DNA of 64,000 bases from Leeuwenhoekiella polynyae (GTDB lineage: Bacteria > Bacteroidota > Bacteroidia > Flavobacteriales > Flavobacteriaceae), in contig NZ_QOVK01000003.1 of the NCBI RefSeq assembly GCF_004104075.1, forward strand, positions 248,001-312,000, written 5' to 3'. The position numbers and the translations under genes are program-made. This document shows positions 17,904 to 28,406 of the stretch, piece by piece. Every line of letters starts with the position of its first letter. The first letter of the stretch is position 1. Below the pieces are notes generated by a model that was not told the origin of the DNA, did not search any database, and worked only from the letters and a program-made list of their open reading frames with translations.

Positions 17904-19973
17904 CTAATCGACATTATCGTGTAAGAATGAATTGTTTCTACGCAATTGTATCTCATCATTTTCATCTGTACTCAATGAAGTGCGAGAGATATTACCCTTC
18001 GCATTTGGATTTTCATCTAGATTTACTCCCATACGTTTATAAGCAGGCTGCTTTTCTATCTCGTCTATACGCGACTGATTGTTATGAAATTTGTAGTTAA
18101 ACTCCTTCATCATACGTCTGCGCTCTGCAGCACGTTCTGTAAGCAATTGAGAAATTGGCGTATTCATAGGATTCTCATCCTCTTCACTCACACCTGTTTC
18201 TTCCTTTTTAACGGGTCCTACAACCTTATGCTCAAAAGCAATTTCTTCTTCTTTCACTTTAGGTTGAGGTTGTGCTTTCTGTACCGGTTTAGCAGTATTT
18301 AAATGATCTTCCATTTCCATGTAATCATCCAGACTGTAGCGCTTTTCTCCTTTTTCATTCACTTCGGTAACCGAAACAATTTCAACAGGATTATTCACCT
18401 CTATCTCGTTGATATCATCATCTAAACTGTAAACGACTTCTTCCTCTTCAGATTTTTCAATTGGTTTCTTTTGCTGAAACTCTTTCTTTTCTGACTTTTC
18501 TGGGGTTGAATCATTTAAGGGAAGATCAAAAGACAATGTAAATTGTTCTTCTTCCTCCTGATCAAAAAGATTTATTTGTGGCTCATCTGCAGGATCTTCT
18601 ACACTTACAATTTTGAAGTCATCTTCCTCTACATAAGTGTCTTCTACGTCTTCATAGCTGGTATAATCAAGAACTTCCTCATAAACCACCTGAAGATTCC
18701 TAATAAGATCTGTAGTAGGTATAAGATTCATCTGATTTTTTTTCACTTCAGCTTGCTGCTTTTTTGCTTCGGGCTTCGGTTTATTTACCATCAGATCCAT
18801 GGGATCATCACTATCGTCTAGTGTATGTACAATAGGCTTAACTTCAGGTTCAGATTCTTCCTTTTTTGGAGCAGTGTCAAAGTTCAATTTTCCACCAGTA
18901 CTTTTGGGAGAAAGATCGTGCTGCGCACGTTGCTCGTCTTCAAGTGTATGGATAATCTTTTTTGTTTCGGTATTAACGATCTCATTTTGCTGCTCTACAT
19001 TAAAACCCGTAGCAATAATGGTTACCGAGATCGCATCGCCTAAGCTTTCTTCTTCACCTACACCCATAATGATGTTAGCACTATGACCGGCTTCATCCTG
19101 GATGTGATCGTTGATCTCTCCTATTTCATCAATTGTAATTTCTTCGGTTCCCGAAACGATAAGCAACAATACGTTCTTGGCTCCTGTAATTTTATTATCA
19201 TTTAATAATGGAGAGTCTAGTGCTTTTCTAATGGCATCCTGAGCACGACTGCCACCGCTTGCATTAGCACTACCCATAATTGCAGTACCGCTATTACTTA
19301 AAACTGTTTTCGCATCTCTAAGGTCAATGTTTTGCGTGTAGTGATGCGTTATAACTTCTGCAATACCTCTAGATGCAGTTGCAAGTACCTCGTCTGCTTT
19401 GCTAAAACCTGCTTTAAAACCAAGATTACCATATACCTCACGTAGTTTATTGTTGTTGATTACAATAAGCGAATCTACATGAGAACGCAATCTTTCTACA
19501 CCAAGCTGAGCCTGCTCGTTACGCATTTTACCTTCAAACTGAAACGGGATTGTCACAATACCTACGGTAAGCACATCCATTTCTTTTGACATTTTAGCAA
19601 TCACAGGTGCAGCTCCCGTACCGGTACCTCCACCCATCCCGGCAGTGATAAAAACCATTTTAGTGTTGGTGCCCAACATCTGTTTGATGTCTTCTGAGCT
19701 TTCTATAGCGGCCTTCTCTCCCACTTCTGGATTTGCTCCTGCTCCAAGTCCTTCTGTCAAGCTCACACCCAACTGAATACGTATAGGTACAGGACTGTTT
19801 TCTAATGCTTGTGAATCTGTATTGCAGACCACAAAGTCCACACCTTTAATTCCTTGGCTAAACATATGATTGATGGCATTGCTACCACCACCGCCTACGC
19901 CAATTACCTTAATTACGTTGCTCTGATTTTTTGGTAAATCAAACGAGATGTTTTCAAAATCTGTGTTGCTCAT
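17904..19973 (-). CDS. ftsZ: Cell division GTPase FtsZ with long C-terminal extension
   Basis: FtsZ is the tubulin-like GTPase that forms the division ring. The core (about 20-335) has IGVGGGGSNAINHM, the tubulin signature GMGGGTGTG at 112-120 and TDSQAL. At 689 residues it is far longer than the roughly 380 of E. coli. The extra 350 residues form an acidic, Glu/Asp/Lys/Gln-rich, probably disordered linker, then a conserved-looking tail (RSRIDEIEKQPAYKRMG-type segment) and the end NNSFLHDNVD, the likely partner-binding peptide. Long tails are common in Flavobacteriia. It is the last gene of the division cluster, 95 bp after ftsA. Confidence 0.98.
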   Translation of the reverse strand: MSNTDFENISFDLPKNQSNVIKVIGVGGGGSNAINHMFSQGIKGVDFVVCNTDSQALENSPVPIRIQLGVSLTEGLGAGANPEVGEKAAIESSEDIKQMLGTNTKMVFITAGMGGGTGTGAAPVIAKMSKEMDVLTVGIVTIPFQFEGKMRNEQAQLGVERLRSHVDSLIVINNNKLREVYGNLGFKAGFSKADEVLATASRGIAEVITHHYTQNIDLRDAKTVLSNSGTAIMGSANASGGSRAQDAIRKALDSPLLNDNKITGAKNVLLLIVSGTEEITIDEIGEINDHIQDEAGHSANIIMGVGEEESLGDAISVTIIATGFNVEQQNEIVNTETKKIIHTLEDEQRAQHDLSPKSTGGKLNFDTAPKKEESEPEVKPIVHTLDDSDDPMDLMVNKPKPEAKKQQAEVKKNQMNLIPTTDLIRNLQVVYEEVLDYTSYEDVEDTYVEEDDFKIVSVEDPADEPQINLFDQEEEEQFTLSFDLPLNDSTPEKSEKKEFQQKKPIEKSEEEEVVYSLDDDINEIEVNNPVEIVSVTEVNEKGEKRYSLDDYMEMEDHLNTAKPVQKAQPQPKVKEEEIAFEHKVVGPVKKEETGVSEEDENPMNTPISQLLTERAAERRRMMKEFNYKFHNNQSRIDEIEKQPAYKRMGVNLDENPNAKGNISRTSLSTDENDEIQLRRNNSFLHDNVD

Positions 19974-20068
19974 AATATTTCGTTTTACCGGTTTTTGCTA
20001 TTGGTTTTCTTTTTCAATTTCAGAGATAAAAATCAGATCTTCATCTCGTCGGTTCTTCTTTTTTTAAT

Positions 20069-21409
20069 CTATTCTGCGTTGTCTAAAAAGTCTTTGAACT
20101 TTTCTGCCCAAGTATCAAAAATGCTTTTACGCACTTTTTTCTCTTTAGGCCGATCGGTTTCCTGCTCCTCATCAGAAGTTATCTCTGGTTCTGGTGCAGG
20201 TTCTTCTTCTACAATTGCCGTGTCTTGCTGCGCTTCTGGTTCGTCAGGACGGTGCTCCAGACTATTCATCACGAGACCTACCGCAGTCGCGTACAGCGGA
20301 CTTGTAGTTTCTGAATCACTGTCTCCTGCTAAATGCTCATTAGGATATCCTATACGCGTATCCATCCCGGTGATGTATTCTACCAGTTGCTTAAGATGTT
20401 TCAATTGTGACCCACCTCCCGTTAGCACAATACCGGCAATTAATTTCTTTTTCTGCTCCTCATGACCATAATTTTTGATCTCGAGATAAACCTGTTCAAC
20501 GATCTCAACGACCCGTGCGTGAATGATCTTTGAAAGGTTTTTTAAGGTTATTTCTTTAGGCTCTCTACCCCGTAATCCCGGTATCGAAACTATTTCATTA
20601 TCCTTGTTTTCTCCAGGCCAGGCAGAACCGAATTTTATTTTAAGGAGTTCTGCTTGTTTCTCAATAATGCTACACCCTTCTTTGATATCTTCAGTAATCA
20701 CATTACCTCCAAAAGGAATCACAGCTGTATGTCTAATGATTCCATCTTTAAAAATAGCGAGATCTGTAGTCCCCCCTCCAATATCAATCAAAGCGACACC
20801 CGCCTCTTTTTCCTCCTGACTTAAAACGGCATTAGCAGAAGCTAAAGGTTCTAAGGTTATCTTATCAAGATTAAGACCTGCGCTTTTTACACAACGACCT
20901 ATATTTCTAATACTGCTCACCTGCCCTACCACTACGTGGAAATTCGCTTCAAGACGGCCACCATACATTCCTATAGGCTGTGTGATTTCGGCTTGACCAT
21001 CTACTTTATACTCCTGTGGAAGTACGTGTATAATCTCTTCACCCGGAAGCATCACCAGTTTATGAACCTGATTACAAAGCATGTCTATGTCTTTAGGACC
21101 TATAACCTGATCTGCATCTGCCCGTGTGATGTAATCGCTATGTTGCAAACTGCGTATGTGCTGACCAGCAATACCTACAACAACATCTTCAATCTTCATT
21201 CCCGAAACACTTTCTGCTTCTTGTACCGCCTGCTGTATAGATTGTATGGTCTGGGTAATATTATTTACCACCCCCCTGTGCACTCCAAGACTTTTAGATT
21301 TTCCGATACCCAGAATCTCTAATTTATGGTACTCGTTGTAGCGCCCTATCATGGCAACAATTTTGGTTGTACCAATGTCAAGTCCTACTGCTATGTCTTT
21401 CTGCTCCAT
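20069..21409 (-). CDS. ftsA: Cell division actin-like ATPase FtsA
   Basis: This 446-residue member of the actin/HSP70 fold tethers FtsZ to the membrane. It shows the phosphate-1 motif VGLDIGTTKIVAMIG (about 8-22), the 1C/SHS2 domain, the phosphate-2 motif VALIDIGGGTTDLAIF (about 205-220) and the adenosine motif GIVLTGGGSQLKHL (about 325-338). After an acidic linker the last 20 residues (SIFDTWAEKFKDFLD) form the amphipathic membrane-targeting helix. It starts 3 bp after ftsQ, so the two are translated from one transcript. Confidence 0.97.
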   Translation of the reverse strand: MEQKDIAVGLDIGTTKIVAMIGRYNEYHKLEILGIGKSKSLGVHRGVVNNITQTIQSIQQAVQEAESVSGMKIEDVVVGIAGQHIRSLQHSDYITRADADQVIGPKDIDMLCNQVHKLVMLPGEEIIHVLPQEYKVDGQAEITQPIGMYGGRLEANFHVVVGQVSSIRNIGRCVKSAGLNLDKITLEPLASANAVLSQEEKEAGVALIDIGGGTTDLAIFKDGIIRHTAVIPFGGNVITEDIKEGCSIIEKQAELLKIKFGSAWPGENKDNEIVSIPGLRGREPKEITLKNLSKIIHARVVEIVEQVYLEIKNYGHEEQKKKLIAGIVLTGGGSQLKHLKQLVEYITGMDTRIGYPNEHLAGDSDSETTSPLYATAVGLVMNSLEHRPDEPEAQQDTAIVEEEPAPEPEITSDEEQETDRPKEKKVRKSIFDTWAEKFKDFLDNAE

Positions 21410-21412
21410 AAC

Positions 21413-22129
21413 TTAAATTTTTGTCCCTACAACCTGACCATCAAATCGTAAATCAACGATTTTGTATGCCGAGAGACTATTGTCTTTAATCGCTTTCTGG
21501 TAGAAGGCTTTGTAGTTTGCAAACTTGCTTTGCAGATCTTTAACCTTACCTAATCTGATTTTATAGTTTAAAACCCGTGGAGTTAAACTGTAATCACCAG
21601 TTTTATTTCTTGAAATCCCCACCACTTGTTTTGCAAGCAACGGGTCTTGTTGTATATAATTTAAAAGTGGGTATACCTCATCAATCTGGTCGTTCTGCAA
21701 ACCATCTATAATAGGCACCCGTGCTGAATAATTAGAAGACAAAGGCATTGCAGCTCCCTGCTCATCTATATAAAAAGGTTTTTGAGCCTGTACCCGCGCA
21801 AGAGGTTTTCTTTGTTTTACTGTTGCTCCTACGACTCCATCTAGCGTGAGGTAAACATCTGCATCAGCGATCATCGCATGAGAATCTAACAGCTCTTCAA
21901 GCTTATTCAAATCTAGAATTTCTTTAACCTGTCCCTCGAGGGCTTTCTCATTTTGTATCAACAATTTATCAACCGTTTCAGCGGTTATAAAAAGGTTTGC
22001 ACCCGCCTCAAAATGCACGGATACATCTTTTACAGTTCGTTGTGCATTACGCCGATGCGAAAAAGCAACTAAAAGCAAAGTCACCAAGACTAAACCAATC
22101 ATTCTTATGTAAAACCAATTGATCTTCAT
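21413..22129 (-). CDS. ftsQ: Cell division protein FtsQ/DivIB
   Basis: This 238-residue bitopic protein has one N-terminal transmembrane helix (about 6-24) followed by a POTRA-like region (about 36-105) and a beta domain. Identity rests on position between murC and ftsA, size, topology and the weak FtsQ signature. It links the early and late divisome in the periplasm. Its start overlaps the end of murC by 4 bp (ATGA type). Confidence 0.9.
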   Translation of the reverse strand: MKINWFYIRMIGLVLVTLLLVAFSHRRNAQRTVKDVSVHFEAGANLFITAETVDKLLIQNEKALEGQVKEILDLNKLEELLDSHAMIADADVYLTLDGVVGATVKQRKPLARVQAQKPFYIDEQGAAMPLSSNYSARVPIIDGLQNDQIDEVYPLLNYIQQDPLLAKQVVGISRNKTGDYSLTPRVLNYKIRLGKVKDLQSKFANYKAFYQKAIKDNSLSAYKIVDLRFDGQVVGTKI

Positions 22130-23475
22130 CGCTTCAGATTTTTGGTTATTTTTAAAATCTCTTCTCCAATATCTCCTGCACCCATCATCACTTTTATGCT
22201 CGCCTTTGAAGCCTCCATTTTTTCTTGCAATGCTGCTTTTGTCACGACTTCTTTTCGCGTAAGCGGAATCAAGCCCAACAACTTTTGAGACGTTATCCCA
22301 TCAATAGGTTCTTCTCTAGCCGGATAAATATCGAGTAACAACAACTCATCAAACTGCGCTAAACTCGCTGCAAAATCCTGCATAAAATCTCGTGTCCTAC
22401 TATACAAATGGGGCTGAAAGACAGCTAACACTCGCTTGTTAGGATACATCTCACGCACCGCACTATGCACCGCATCAATCTCTGTGGGATGGTGCGCATA
22501 ATCATCAATTAAAACCTCGTCGTCTGTCTTAATTCTATAGGTAAATCTGCGATTAACCCCCTTAAATGCGAATAGTGCTTTGGCAAGCTTATCGGCAGGG
22601 CAGCCGTAATGTAAAGCCATTGCCAAAGCGGTAATCGCATTAGACAAATTATGTCTACCCGGCAGGTTAAGCACTAAATCTTTAAGCAGCCCATCAGGAT
22701 GTTTTAAATCAAAATGATAAGCGCCATTTTCTATTTTTATAGTTAAAGCTGCATACACAGCGTCATCTTCTAAGCCTATTGTTATTCCATCTAGCGGTAA
22801 ACCGTTTTTTACAAACAGCACTCCGTCTTCTTGCACTTGAGCAGCAAAATCCCGAAAACTTTGTTGTAAAGCTTCGGCATCTCCATAAATATCCAGGTGA
22901 TCAGCATCCATAGAAGTGATCGCTGCTATATTAGGAAACAGCTGCATAAAGGAGCGATCAAACTCATCTGCCTCAACCACTACAATCTCTTCTCCTTGCT
23001 GAATCAAATTACTCTGGTAATTCTCTGCAATACCGCCTAAAAATGCAGTAACCGGTAAATCACACGAAGCCATAAGGTGTCCCAGCATGGCACTCGTTGT
23101 GGTCTTACCGTGAGTCCCGGCAACAGCCAAACAGTATTTCTGCTGCGTTAACCAACCCAAAACTTCTGCGCGCTTTTTAACCAAAAAACCTTCGGCTAAA
23201 TAATACTGATATGCACTGTGATTTTTAGGCACTGCAGGCGTATAAACCACCAGTGTATTTTCTTTATTTTTATAGGTTGAAGGAACATCTTCAATTGAAT
23301 CCCGGAACGAAATATCAATTCCTAAATCAGTTAAACCTTCAGTAATCGTTGAGGCTGTTTTATCATAACCCGAAACCTGCTTGCCTGCCGCGTAAAAATA
23401 CCGCGCCAGTGCACTCATCCCAATACCGCCAATGCCGATAAAGTAAATATGTGATATGTTGTTTAGGTTATTCAA
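22126..23475 (-). CDS. murC: UDP-N-acetylmuramate-L-alanine ligase MurC
   Basis: MurC adds L-Ala to UDP-MurNAc in the cytosol with ATP. Residues about 9-27 carry the Rossmann-like FIGIGGIGMSALARYFY, about 114-121 the ATP loop GTHGKTTT, about 168 EADEFDRSF, and FQPHLYSRT about residue 352. The 449-residue length and three-domain Mur ligase layout are normal. It lies 4 bp after murG within the cell-wall operon. Confidence 0.98.
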   Translation of the reverse strand: MNNLNNISHIYFIGIGGIGMSALARYFYAAGKQVSGYDKTASTITEGLTDLGIDISFRDSIEDVPSTYKNKENTLVVYTPAVPKNHSAYQYYLAEGFLVKKRAEVLGWLTQQKYCLAVAGTHGKTTTSAMLGHLMASCDLPVTAFLGGIAENYQSNLIQQGEEIVVVEADEFDRSFMQLFPNIAAITSMDADHLDIYGDAEALQQSFRDFAAQVQEDGVLFVKNGLPLDGITIGLEDDAVYAALTIKIENGAYHFDLKHPDGLLKDLVLNLPGRHNLSNAITALAMALHYGCPADKLAKALFAFKGVNRRFTYRIKTDDEVLIDDYAHHPTEIDAVHSAVREMYPNKRVLAVFQPHLYSRTRDFMQDFAASLAQFDELLLLDIYPAREEPIDGITSQKLLGLIPLTRKEVVTKAALQEKMEASKASIKVMMGAGDIGEEILKITKNLKR

Positions 23476-23479
23476 GGTA

Positions 23480-24571
23480 TTACTTCAATAATTTTTCTAC
23501 TTCGTTCACAATTTGTTGCGTTGCCTGAGGTAATGCTATTTTTTTAAAATTGGTTCCTAAAATTGCTTGCCGCTCTTCATCTTCAACCAACTCTTTAAAG
23601 ATCTCCTCAAATCGATTTTCTAATTCCTTCTCCTTTAAAAGTATCGCCGCATCTTTTTCTACGATAGCTTCTGCATTTTTGGTCTGATGATCTTCTGCTA
23701 CATTAGGAGACGGAATAAAAATCACCGGCTTTCCTACTAATGCTAACTCAGATACAGAACCTGCACCTGCTCTACTGATGATAATATCTGCAGCAGCATA
23801 GGCTAAACTCATCGTATCTATATACGGTAAAACCTGTACGTCTTCGGTTTTACTGTGCGTTTTGTATTCCTCAAAATACAATTGACCACTTTGCCAGATA
23901 ACCTGTACGTTTTGATCTAAGATAAATTGTAATTCGCGGTCTATTAATTTATTTATCGCTCGTGCCCCAAGACTTCCGCCCAGAATCAAAAGTGTTTTCT
24001 TTTGAGGCTTTAAACCATATTTAGTCAAGCCTTCTTCCCGGTTCTGATCAATAAAAATCAAATCCTGTCGCACGGGATTTCCGGTTTTTATAATTTTTTC
24101 CTGCGGAAAGAATTGTTGCATCCCATCGTAAGCCACACAAATCTTTTGCACTTTTTTAGCCAACAGTTTATTGGTTATTCCTGCAAAACTATTCTGCTCC
24201 TGAATCAATGCCGGTACGTTATAACGGGTCGCCATTTCCAATAAAGGTCCGCTTGCAAAACCACCAGTTCCTATAACAACGTCAGGTTTAAAACGACGAA
24301 TGATCGTAGCTGATTTAAACAGGCTGCTGATCAACTTAAACGGAAACATCAAATTAGACCAGGTCAACTTCCGTTGAATCCCGGCTATCCAAAGTCCTTC
24401 AATTTTATAGCCCGCTTTAGGAACTTTCTCCATCTCCATACGATCTTGCGAACCCACAAAAAGAAATTCCGCTTGCGGATATTTTTCTTTGAGTGCATCT
24501 GCAATCGCAATCGCCGGGTAAATATGTCCCCCGGTTCCGCCGCCTGATAGTATGAATTTGTAATTCTTCAA
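23480..24571 (-). CDS. murG: UDP-GlcNAc:lipid I N-acetylglucosaminyltransferase MurG
   Basis: This 363-residue GT28 enzyme converts lipid I to lipid II at the cytosolic face of the membrane. It shows the N-terminal glycine-rich loop [13 protein letters not shown] (about 8-20), [10 protein letters not shown] (about 99-108), the second glycine loop [13 protein letters not shown] (about 195-207) and the donor-binding [17 protein letters not shown] (about 265-281). It sits between ftsW and murC. Confidence 0.98.
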   Translation of the reverse strand: MKNYKFILSGGGTGGHIYPAIAIADALKEKYPQAEFLFVGSQDRMEMEKVPKAGYKIEGLWIAGIQRKLTWSNLMFPFKLISSLFKSATIIRRFKPDVVIGTGGFASGPLLEMATRYNVPALIQEQNSFAGITNKLLAKKVQKICVAYDGMQQFFPQEKIIKTGNPVRQDLIFIDQNREEGLTKYGLKPQKKTLLILGGSLGARAINKLIDRELQFILDQNVQVIWQSGQLYFEEYKTHSKTEDVQVLPYIDTMSLAYAAADIIISRAGAGSVSELALVGKPVIFIPSPNVAEDHQTKNAEAIVEKDAAILLKEKELENRFEEIFKELVEDEERQAILGTNFKKIALPQATQQIVNEVEKLLK

Positions 24572-24591
24572 ATTGCTTTATATAAATTCTA

Positions 24592-25794
24592 TTAAATCGC
24601 TTCGCTTAAAATATCAAGCGGGTTCATCTCTTCTTCCTCCTTCGCTTTTACTTCTTCTCGTTTGACACTTACGCTCAACACAATTCCTATCGCCAAACAT
24701 GTCATCCAGATTGAAGTTCCCCCACTACTTACCAATGGTAAGGTTTGTCCTGTCACCGGAAATAGCTCTACAGCAACAGCCATATTGATCAATGCCTGAA
24801 AAATGATGGGCAACCCAACACCGATGGCTGCCAACTTTCCGAAAACAGTAGTTGCTTTATTAGCGACAACGAGTATTCTAAACAATAAAAGCAAGTACAT
24901 CAGTAATAGCATCAGCCCGCCTATCAATCCCCATTCTTCCACAATGATTGCATAAATAAAATCTGAAGAGGATTGTGGCAAGAAGTTTTTCTGAACACTC
25001 TTACCGGGACCCAATCCTGTTAAACCCCCTGTAGCAATTGCTATTTTTGCTTTTTCGATCTGATAATCACCTTCACTGTCCTCGTCATCCGCAAAACTAT
25101 CTATACGACTCATCCAGGTATCCACACGGTTTGGAAACACTCCCGGAAATGCTTTTGCTGCGAGCACAAACAGTGTGAGCGCCAGTAGACCGGTCGCAAC
25201 GATAATCCCTATATATTTTAATGGATACCCCCCCATAAAAACCAGTGTCAAAACCATTACAAAAATGATCGCAGTGGTTGAAAAGTTGGCAGGAAGTATC
25301 AAGCCCAGAATCAAAGCTACAGGCACCCAAAGCGGAAGAATACTTTCTTTAAAGGTTATCGTTTTATCTTTAATTTTTGTCAGATAGCGCGCGATATAAA
25401 TCATCAACACTACAGAAGCTAACGTAGAGGTCTGAAACGTGATTCCCACAAACGGAACTTTGATCCATCTACTCGCGTTAGCGCCATCAATAGTCGTCCC
25501 TTGCGCCATTGTGATTAAAAGCAAAATGAACACAATAGGGATTCCTATTATAGACAAGCCTTTAAAATAATGTGCAGGTACTTTATGCACCCCATAAATG
25601 ATTGCAAAACCTAATACCAAATGCATAAAATGGCGCACCAAAAAAGGAAGCGTATCCCCATTACCGTATAAGTAGGCAAGATTACTACTCGCACTAAAAA
25701 CCGGCAAAAACGAGAACAAAGCTAAAAAGGCAGTAATCGCCCAGATCGCCCGATCTCCTTTTAATGTGGTAAATATGTTTTTGGTCTTACTCAA
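24592..25794 (-). CDS. ftsW: Peptidoglycan glycosyltransferase FtsW
   Basis: This 400-residue SEDS-family polymerase of septal peptidoglycan has about ten transmembrane helices. The signature loop FLPQSSSDFIYAIIVEEWG (about 274-292) and the C-terminal QTLPLVSSGGTS motif (about 350) are present. It functions with the class B penicillin-binding protein encoded upstream in the same cluster. It ends in an acidic cytosolic tail. Confidence 0.96.
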   Translation of the reverse strand: MSKTKNIFTTLKGDRAIWAITAFLALFSFLPVFSASSNLAYLYGNGDTLPFLVRHFMHLVLGFAIIYGVHKVPAHYFKGLSIIGIPIVFILLLITMAQGTTIDGANASRWIKVPFVGITFQTSTLASVVLMIYIARYLTKIKDKTITFKESILPLWVPVALILGLILPANFSTTAIIFVMVLTLVFMGGYPLKYIGIIVATGLLALTLFVLAAKAFPGVFPNRVDTWMSRIDSFADDEDSEGDYQIEKAKIAIATGGLTGLGPGKSVQKNFLPQSSSDFIYAIIVEEWGLIGGLMLLLMYLLLLFRILVVANKATTVFGKLAAIGVGLPIIFQALINMAVAVELFPVTGQTLPLVSSGGTSIWMTCLAIGIVLSVSVKREEVKAKEEEEMNPLDILSEAI

Positions 25795-25805
25795 CTAATT
25801 GATCT

Positions 25806-27140
25806 TTATAAATTGCGAACTGCTTCTTTAAACTGACGGCCACGATCTTCATAATTTTCAAAAAGATCAAAACTCGCACAGGCTGGTGACAACAAAACAT
25901 TATCTCCCTTTCCCGTAAGTTTGTAGGCGATTTTAACCGCTTCAGACATAGATTGTGTTTCAACTATGGTCTCTACCATTCCTGAAAAATGATGCATCAA
26001 CTTTGCGTTATCTACACCCAGACAAATGATCGCTTTTACTTTTTCATTTACTAAGGGAAATAAGTCTTTATAGTCATTTCCTTTATCAACACCCCCTACA
26101 ATCCAAACTGTAGGAGCGTTCATACTATCTAGCGCATAAAAAGTTGCGTTTACATTTGTGGCCTTAGAATCGTTGATATAAGACACGTTATTGATCTTCA
26201 AGACCTGCTCTAAGCGGTGTTCAACACCCTGGAAGCCTTCTAAAGATTCTCTAATCGTCGCCTTACGAATACTAAGCAACTTAGAAGCTGTTGAGGCTGC
26301 CATCGCATTCTTAGTGTTGTGAGCTCCTTTAATCGCCAAATTTTTTGTTGACATCGTCATCGTTGTATCGTCAGTTATTATATTAATTTCTTCTTGAGCG
26401 TAATACGCTCCTTTGTTTAGTTTTTGTGAAATTGAAAAAGGCATCAATTGTGACCGTACCGGATGCTGCTCTAACCACTCTGTAATCACAGCATCGTCTG
26501 CATCATAAATGAGGTAATCATCTTCGGTTTGATTTTCCGCTATGCGGAATTTAGACCGAATGTAATTCTCAAATTTGTACTCATAGCGATCTAAGTGATC
26601 TGGCGTAATATTGGTTAAAATCGCGATATGCGGCGCAAAACGCTCTATACCATCCAATTGAAAACTACTGATCTCTAACACGTAGTAATCCTGATCATCT
26701 ACCGCTACCCACTTTGCAAAACTGTCACCTATATTTCCTGCAGCTACGCTTTTTAAACCCGCTTGCTTCAGCATATGCGCAACCAGCATCGTCGTCGTTG
26801 TTTTACCATTACTACCGGTAATCCCAACGAGTATAGCTTTTGTATATCGCGCTGCAAATTCAATCTCAGAAATCACAGAAACTCCTGCTTCTACCAACTT
26901 TTTTATGAGCGGTGCTTTATCAGGAATCCCCGGACTTTTCATCACAAGATCTGCATTGAGAATTTTAGCTTCGGTATGACCGCCATCTTCCCATTCAATT
27001 TCATAATCCTTAAGAACGTCGAGGTATTTTGATTTTATCTTCCCGAAATCAGAAACAAAAACTTCAAATCCCTTCTTTTTACCTAATATCGCGGTTCCTA
27101 TTCCGCTCTCTCCACCGCCCAAAATCACCAGTCGCTTCAT
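25806..27140 (-). CDS. murD: UDP-MurNAc-L-Ala:D-glutamate ligase MurD
   Basis: MurD adds D-Glu to the nucleotide precursor. The 444-residue protein begins LVILGGGESGIGTAILGKK, has the ATP loop GITGSNGKTTT (about 106-116), EISSFQLDG (about 158-166) and INDSKATNVNAT (about 323-334). Its ATG directly follows the stop of mraY, so the two are in tight coupling. Confidence 0.97.
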   Translation of the reverse strand: MKRLVILGGGESGIGTAILGKKKGFEVFVSDFGKIKSKYLDVLKDYEIEWEDGGHTEAKILNADLVMKSPGIPDKAPLIKKLVEAGVSVISEIEFAARYTKAILVGITGSNGKTTTTMLVAHMLKQAGLKSVAAGNIGDSFAKWVAVDDQDYYVLEISSFQLDGIERFAPHIAILTNITPDHLDRYEYKFENYIRSKFRIAENQTEDDYLIYDADDAVITEWLEQHPVRSQLMPFSISQKLNKGAYYAQEEINIITDDTTMTMSTKNLAIKGAHNTKNAMAASTASKLLSIRKATIRESLEGFQGVEHRLEQVLKINNVSYINDSKATNVNATFYALDSMNAPTVWIVGGVDKGNDYKDLFPLVNEKVKAIICLGVDNAKLMHHFSGMVETIVETQSMSEAVKIAYKLTGKGDNVLLSPACASFDLFENYEDRGRQFKEAVRNL

Positions 27141-28373
27141 CTATCTTACCTTAAGCGTTACAATTGTGATAATGGCTAATAAGATTCCTATAATCCAAAA
27201 TCGGGTTACGATCTTACTTTCGTGAATCCCCTTTTTCTGATAGTGGTGATGCAACGGCGACATTAGAAAAATACGTCTACCTTCACCGCTTTTTGCTTTT
27301 GTATACTTAAACCAACTCACCTGCAGCATTACTGAAAGGGTTTCCATAAAGAAAATTCCGCAGAGAATTGGGATTAATAATTCTTTGCGAATCGCAATTG
27401 CGATTACCGCGATAATTCCCCCAATAGTCAAACTCCCCGTATCACCCATAAATATTTGCGCCGGATAGGTGTTGTACCACAAGAAACCTACAAGCGCTCC
27501 AACAAATGCAGTAATAAATATTACCATCTCACCAGATCTTGGGATGTACATAACATCGAGGTAATCACTAAAAATGATGTTACCCGATACCCAGGCAAAA
27601 ATCCCAAGTGTCAACACGATTATTGCTGAAGAACCCGCCGCGAGACCATCTATACCATCAGTCAGGTTTGCTCCGTTTGATACTGCTGTTACAATAAAAA
27701 TCACAATAGGTATAAACAGCAACCAGGCATATTTCACATAATCATCTCCTAACCAACTTACTAAAATGGTGTAATCTATCTCGTTATTCTTTACAAAAGG
27801 AATGGTTGTGGTCAATGCCTTCTCTTCTTTGGAAAATTCTTTAACATTACTATCTAACAGCTGTTCTTGCTGCGGTGCTTTATTTGCCAACTCTTCTTTT
27901 ACTGTCACTCCCGGGTGAAAAAAAATAGTCGCTCCCACAATGATCCCAAGCCCTACCTGACCAAATATTTTAAACTTGCCTTGCAAGCCTTCTTTGTTCT
28001 TCTTTCTGATTTTTAAAAAATCATCCATAAAGCCTATCGCACCCATCCAAAGTGTGGTTACAATGAGTAGGATCACATAAATATTCTCGAGCCTGGCGAG
28101 TAAAAAAACCGGTATTAAAGTCGCCAGAATAATGATCAAACCACCCATTGTAGGCGTTCCTGCTTTTTCTACCTGACCTTCAAGACCCAAGTCGCGTATC
28201 GATTCGCCCAACTGTTTCTTTTGTAGATATAGAATGATGCGTTTTCCCCAAATCGTAGAAATCGCTAAAGACATCAAGATCGCAATCGCCGCCCTAAAGG
28301 TGATAAAGCCAAATAAGCTAGCACCGGGGAAGTTGTAGGTACGTTCTAAATATTCAAAAAGGTAGTACAGCAT
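27141..28373 (-). CDS. mraY: Phospho-MurNAc-pentapeptide translocase MraY
   Basis: MraY transfers phospho-MurNAc-pentapeptide to undecaprenyl phosphate to make lipid I. The 410-residue membrane protein has the family marks GTPTMGG near 73, GFMDDFLK near 115, [12 protein letters not shown] near 236 and SPLHHHY near 374. It is about 50 residues longer than E. coli MraY; the extra length is a hydrophilic periplasmic loop (about 160-205) between helices, common in Bacteroidota. Confidence 0.97.
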   Translation of the reverse strand: MLYYLFEYLERTYNFPGASLFGFITFRAAIAILMSLAISTIWGKRIILYLQKKQLGESIRDLGLEGQVEKAGTPTMGGLIIILATLIPVFLLARLENIYVILLIVTTLWMGAIGFMDDFLKIRKKNKEGLQGKFKIFGQVGLGIIVGATIFFHPGVTVKEELANKAPQQEQLLDSNVKEFSKEEKALTTTIPFVKNNEIDYTILVSWLGDDYVKYAWLLFIPIVIFIVTAVSNGANLTDGIDGLAAGSSAIIVLTLGIFAWVSGNIIFSDYLDVMYIPRSGEMVIFITAFVGALVGFLWYNTYPAQIFMGDTGSLTIGGIIAVIAIAIRKELLIPILCGIFFMETLSVMLQVSWFKYTKAKSGEGRRIFLMSPLHHHYQKKGIHESKIVTRFWIIGILLAIITIVTLKVR

Positions 28374-28406
28374 CTAAATTTTTATTTTACGCCTCTGCGT
28401 TTTGCC

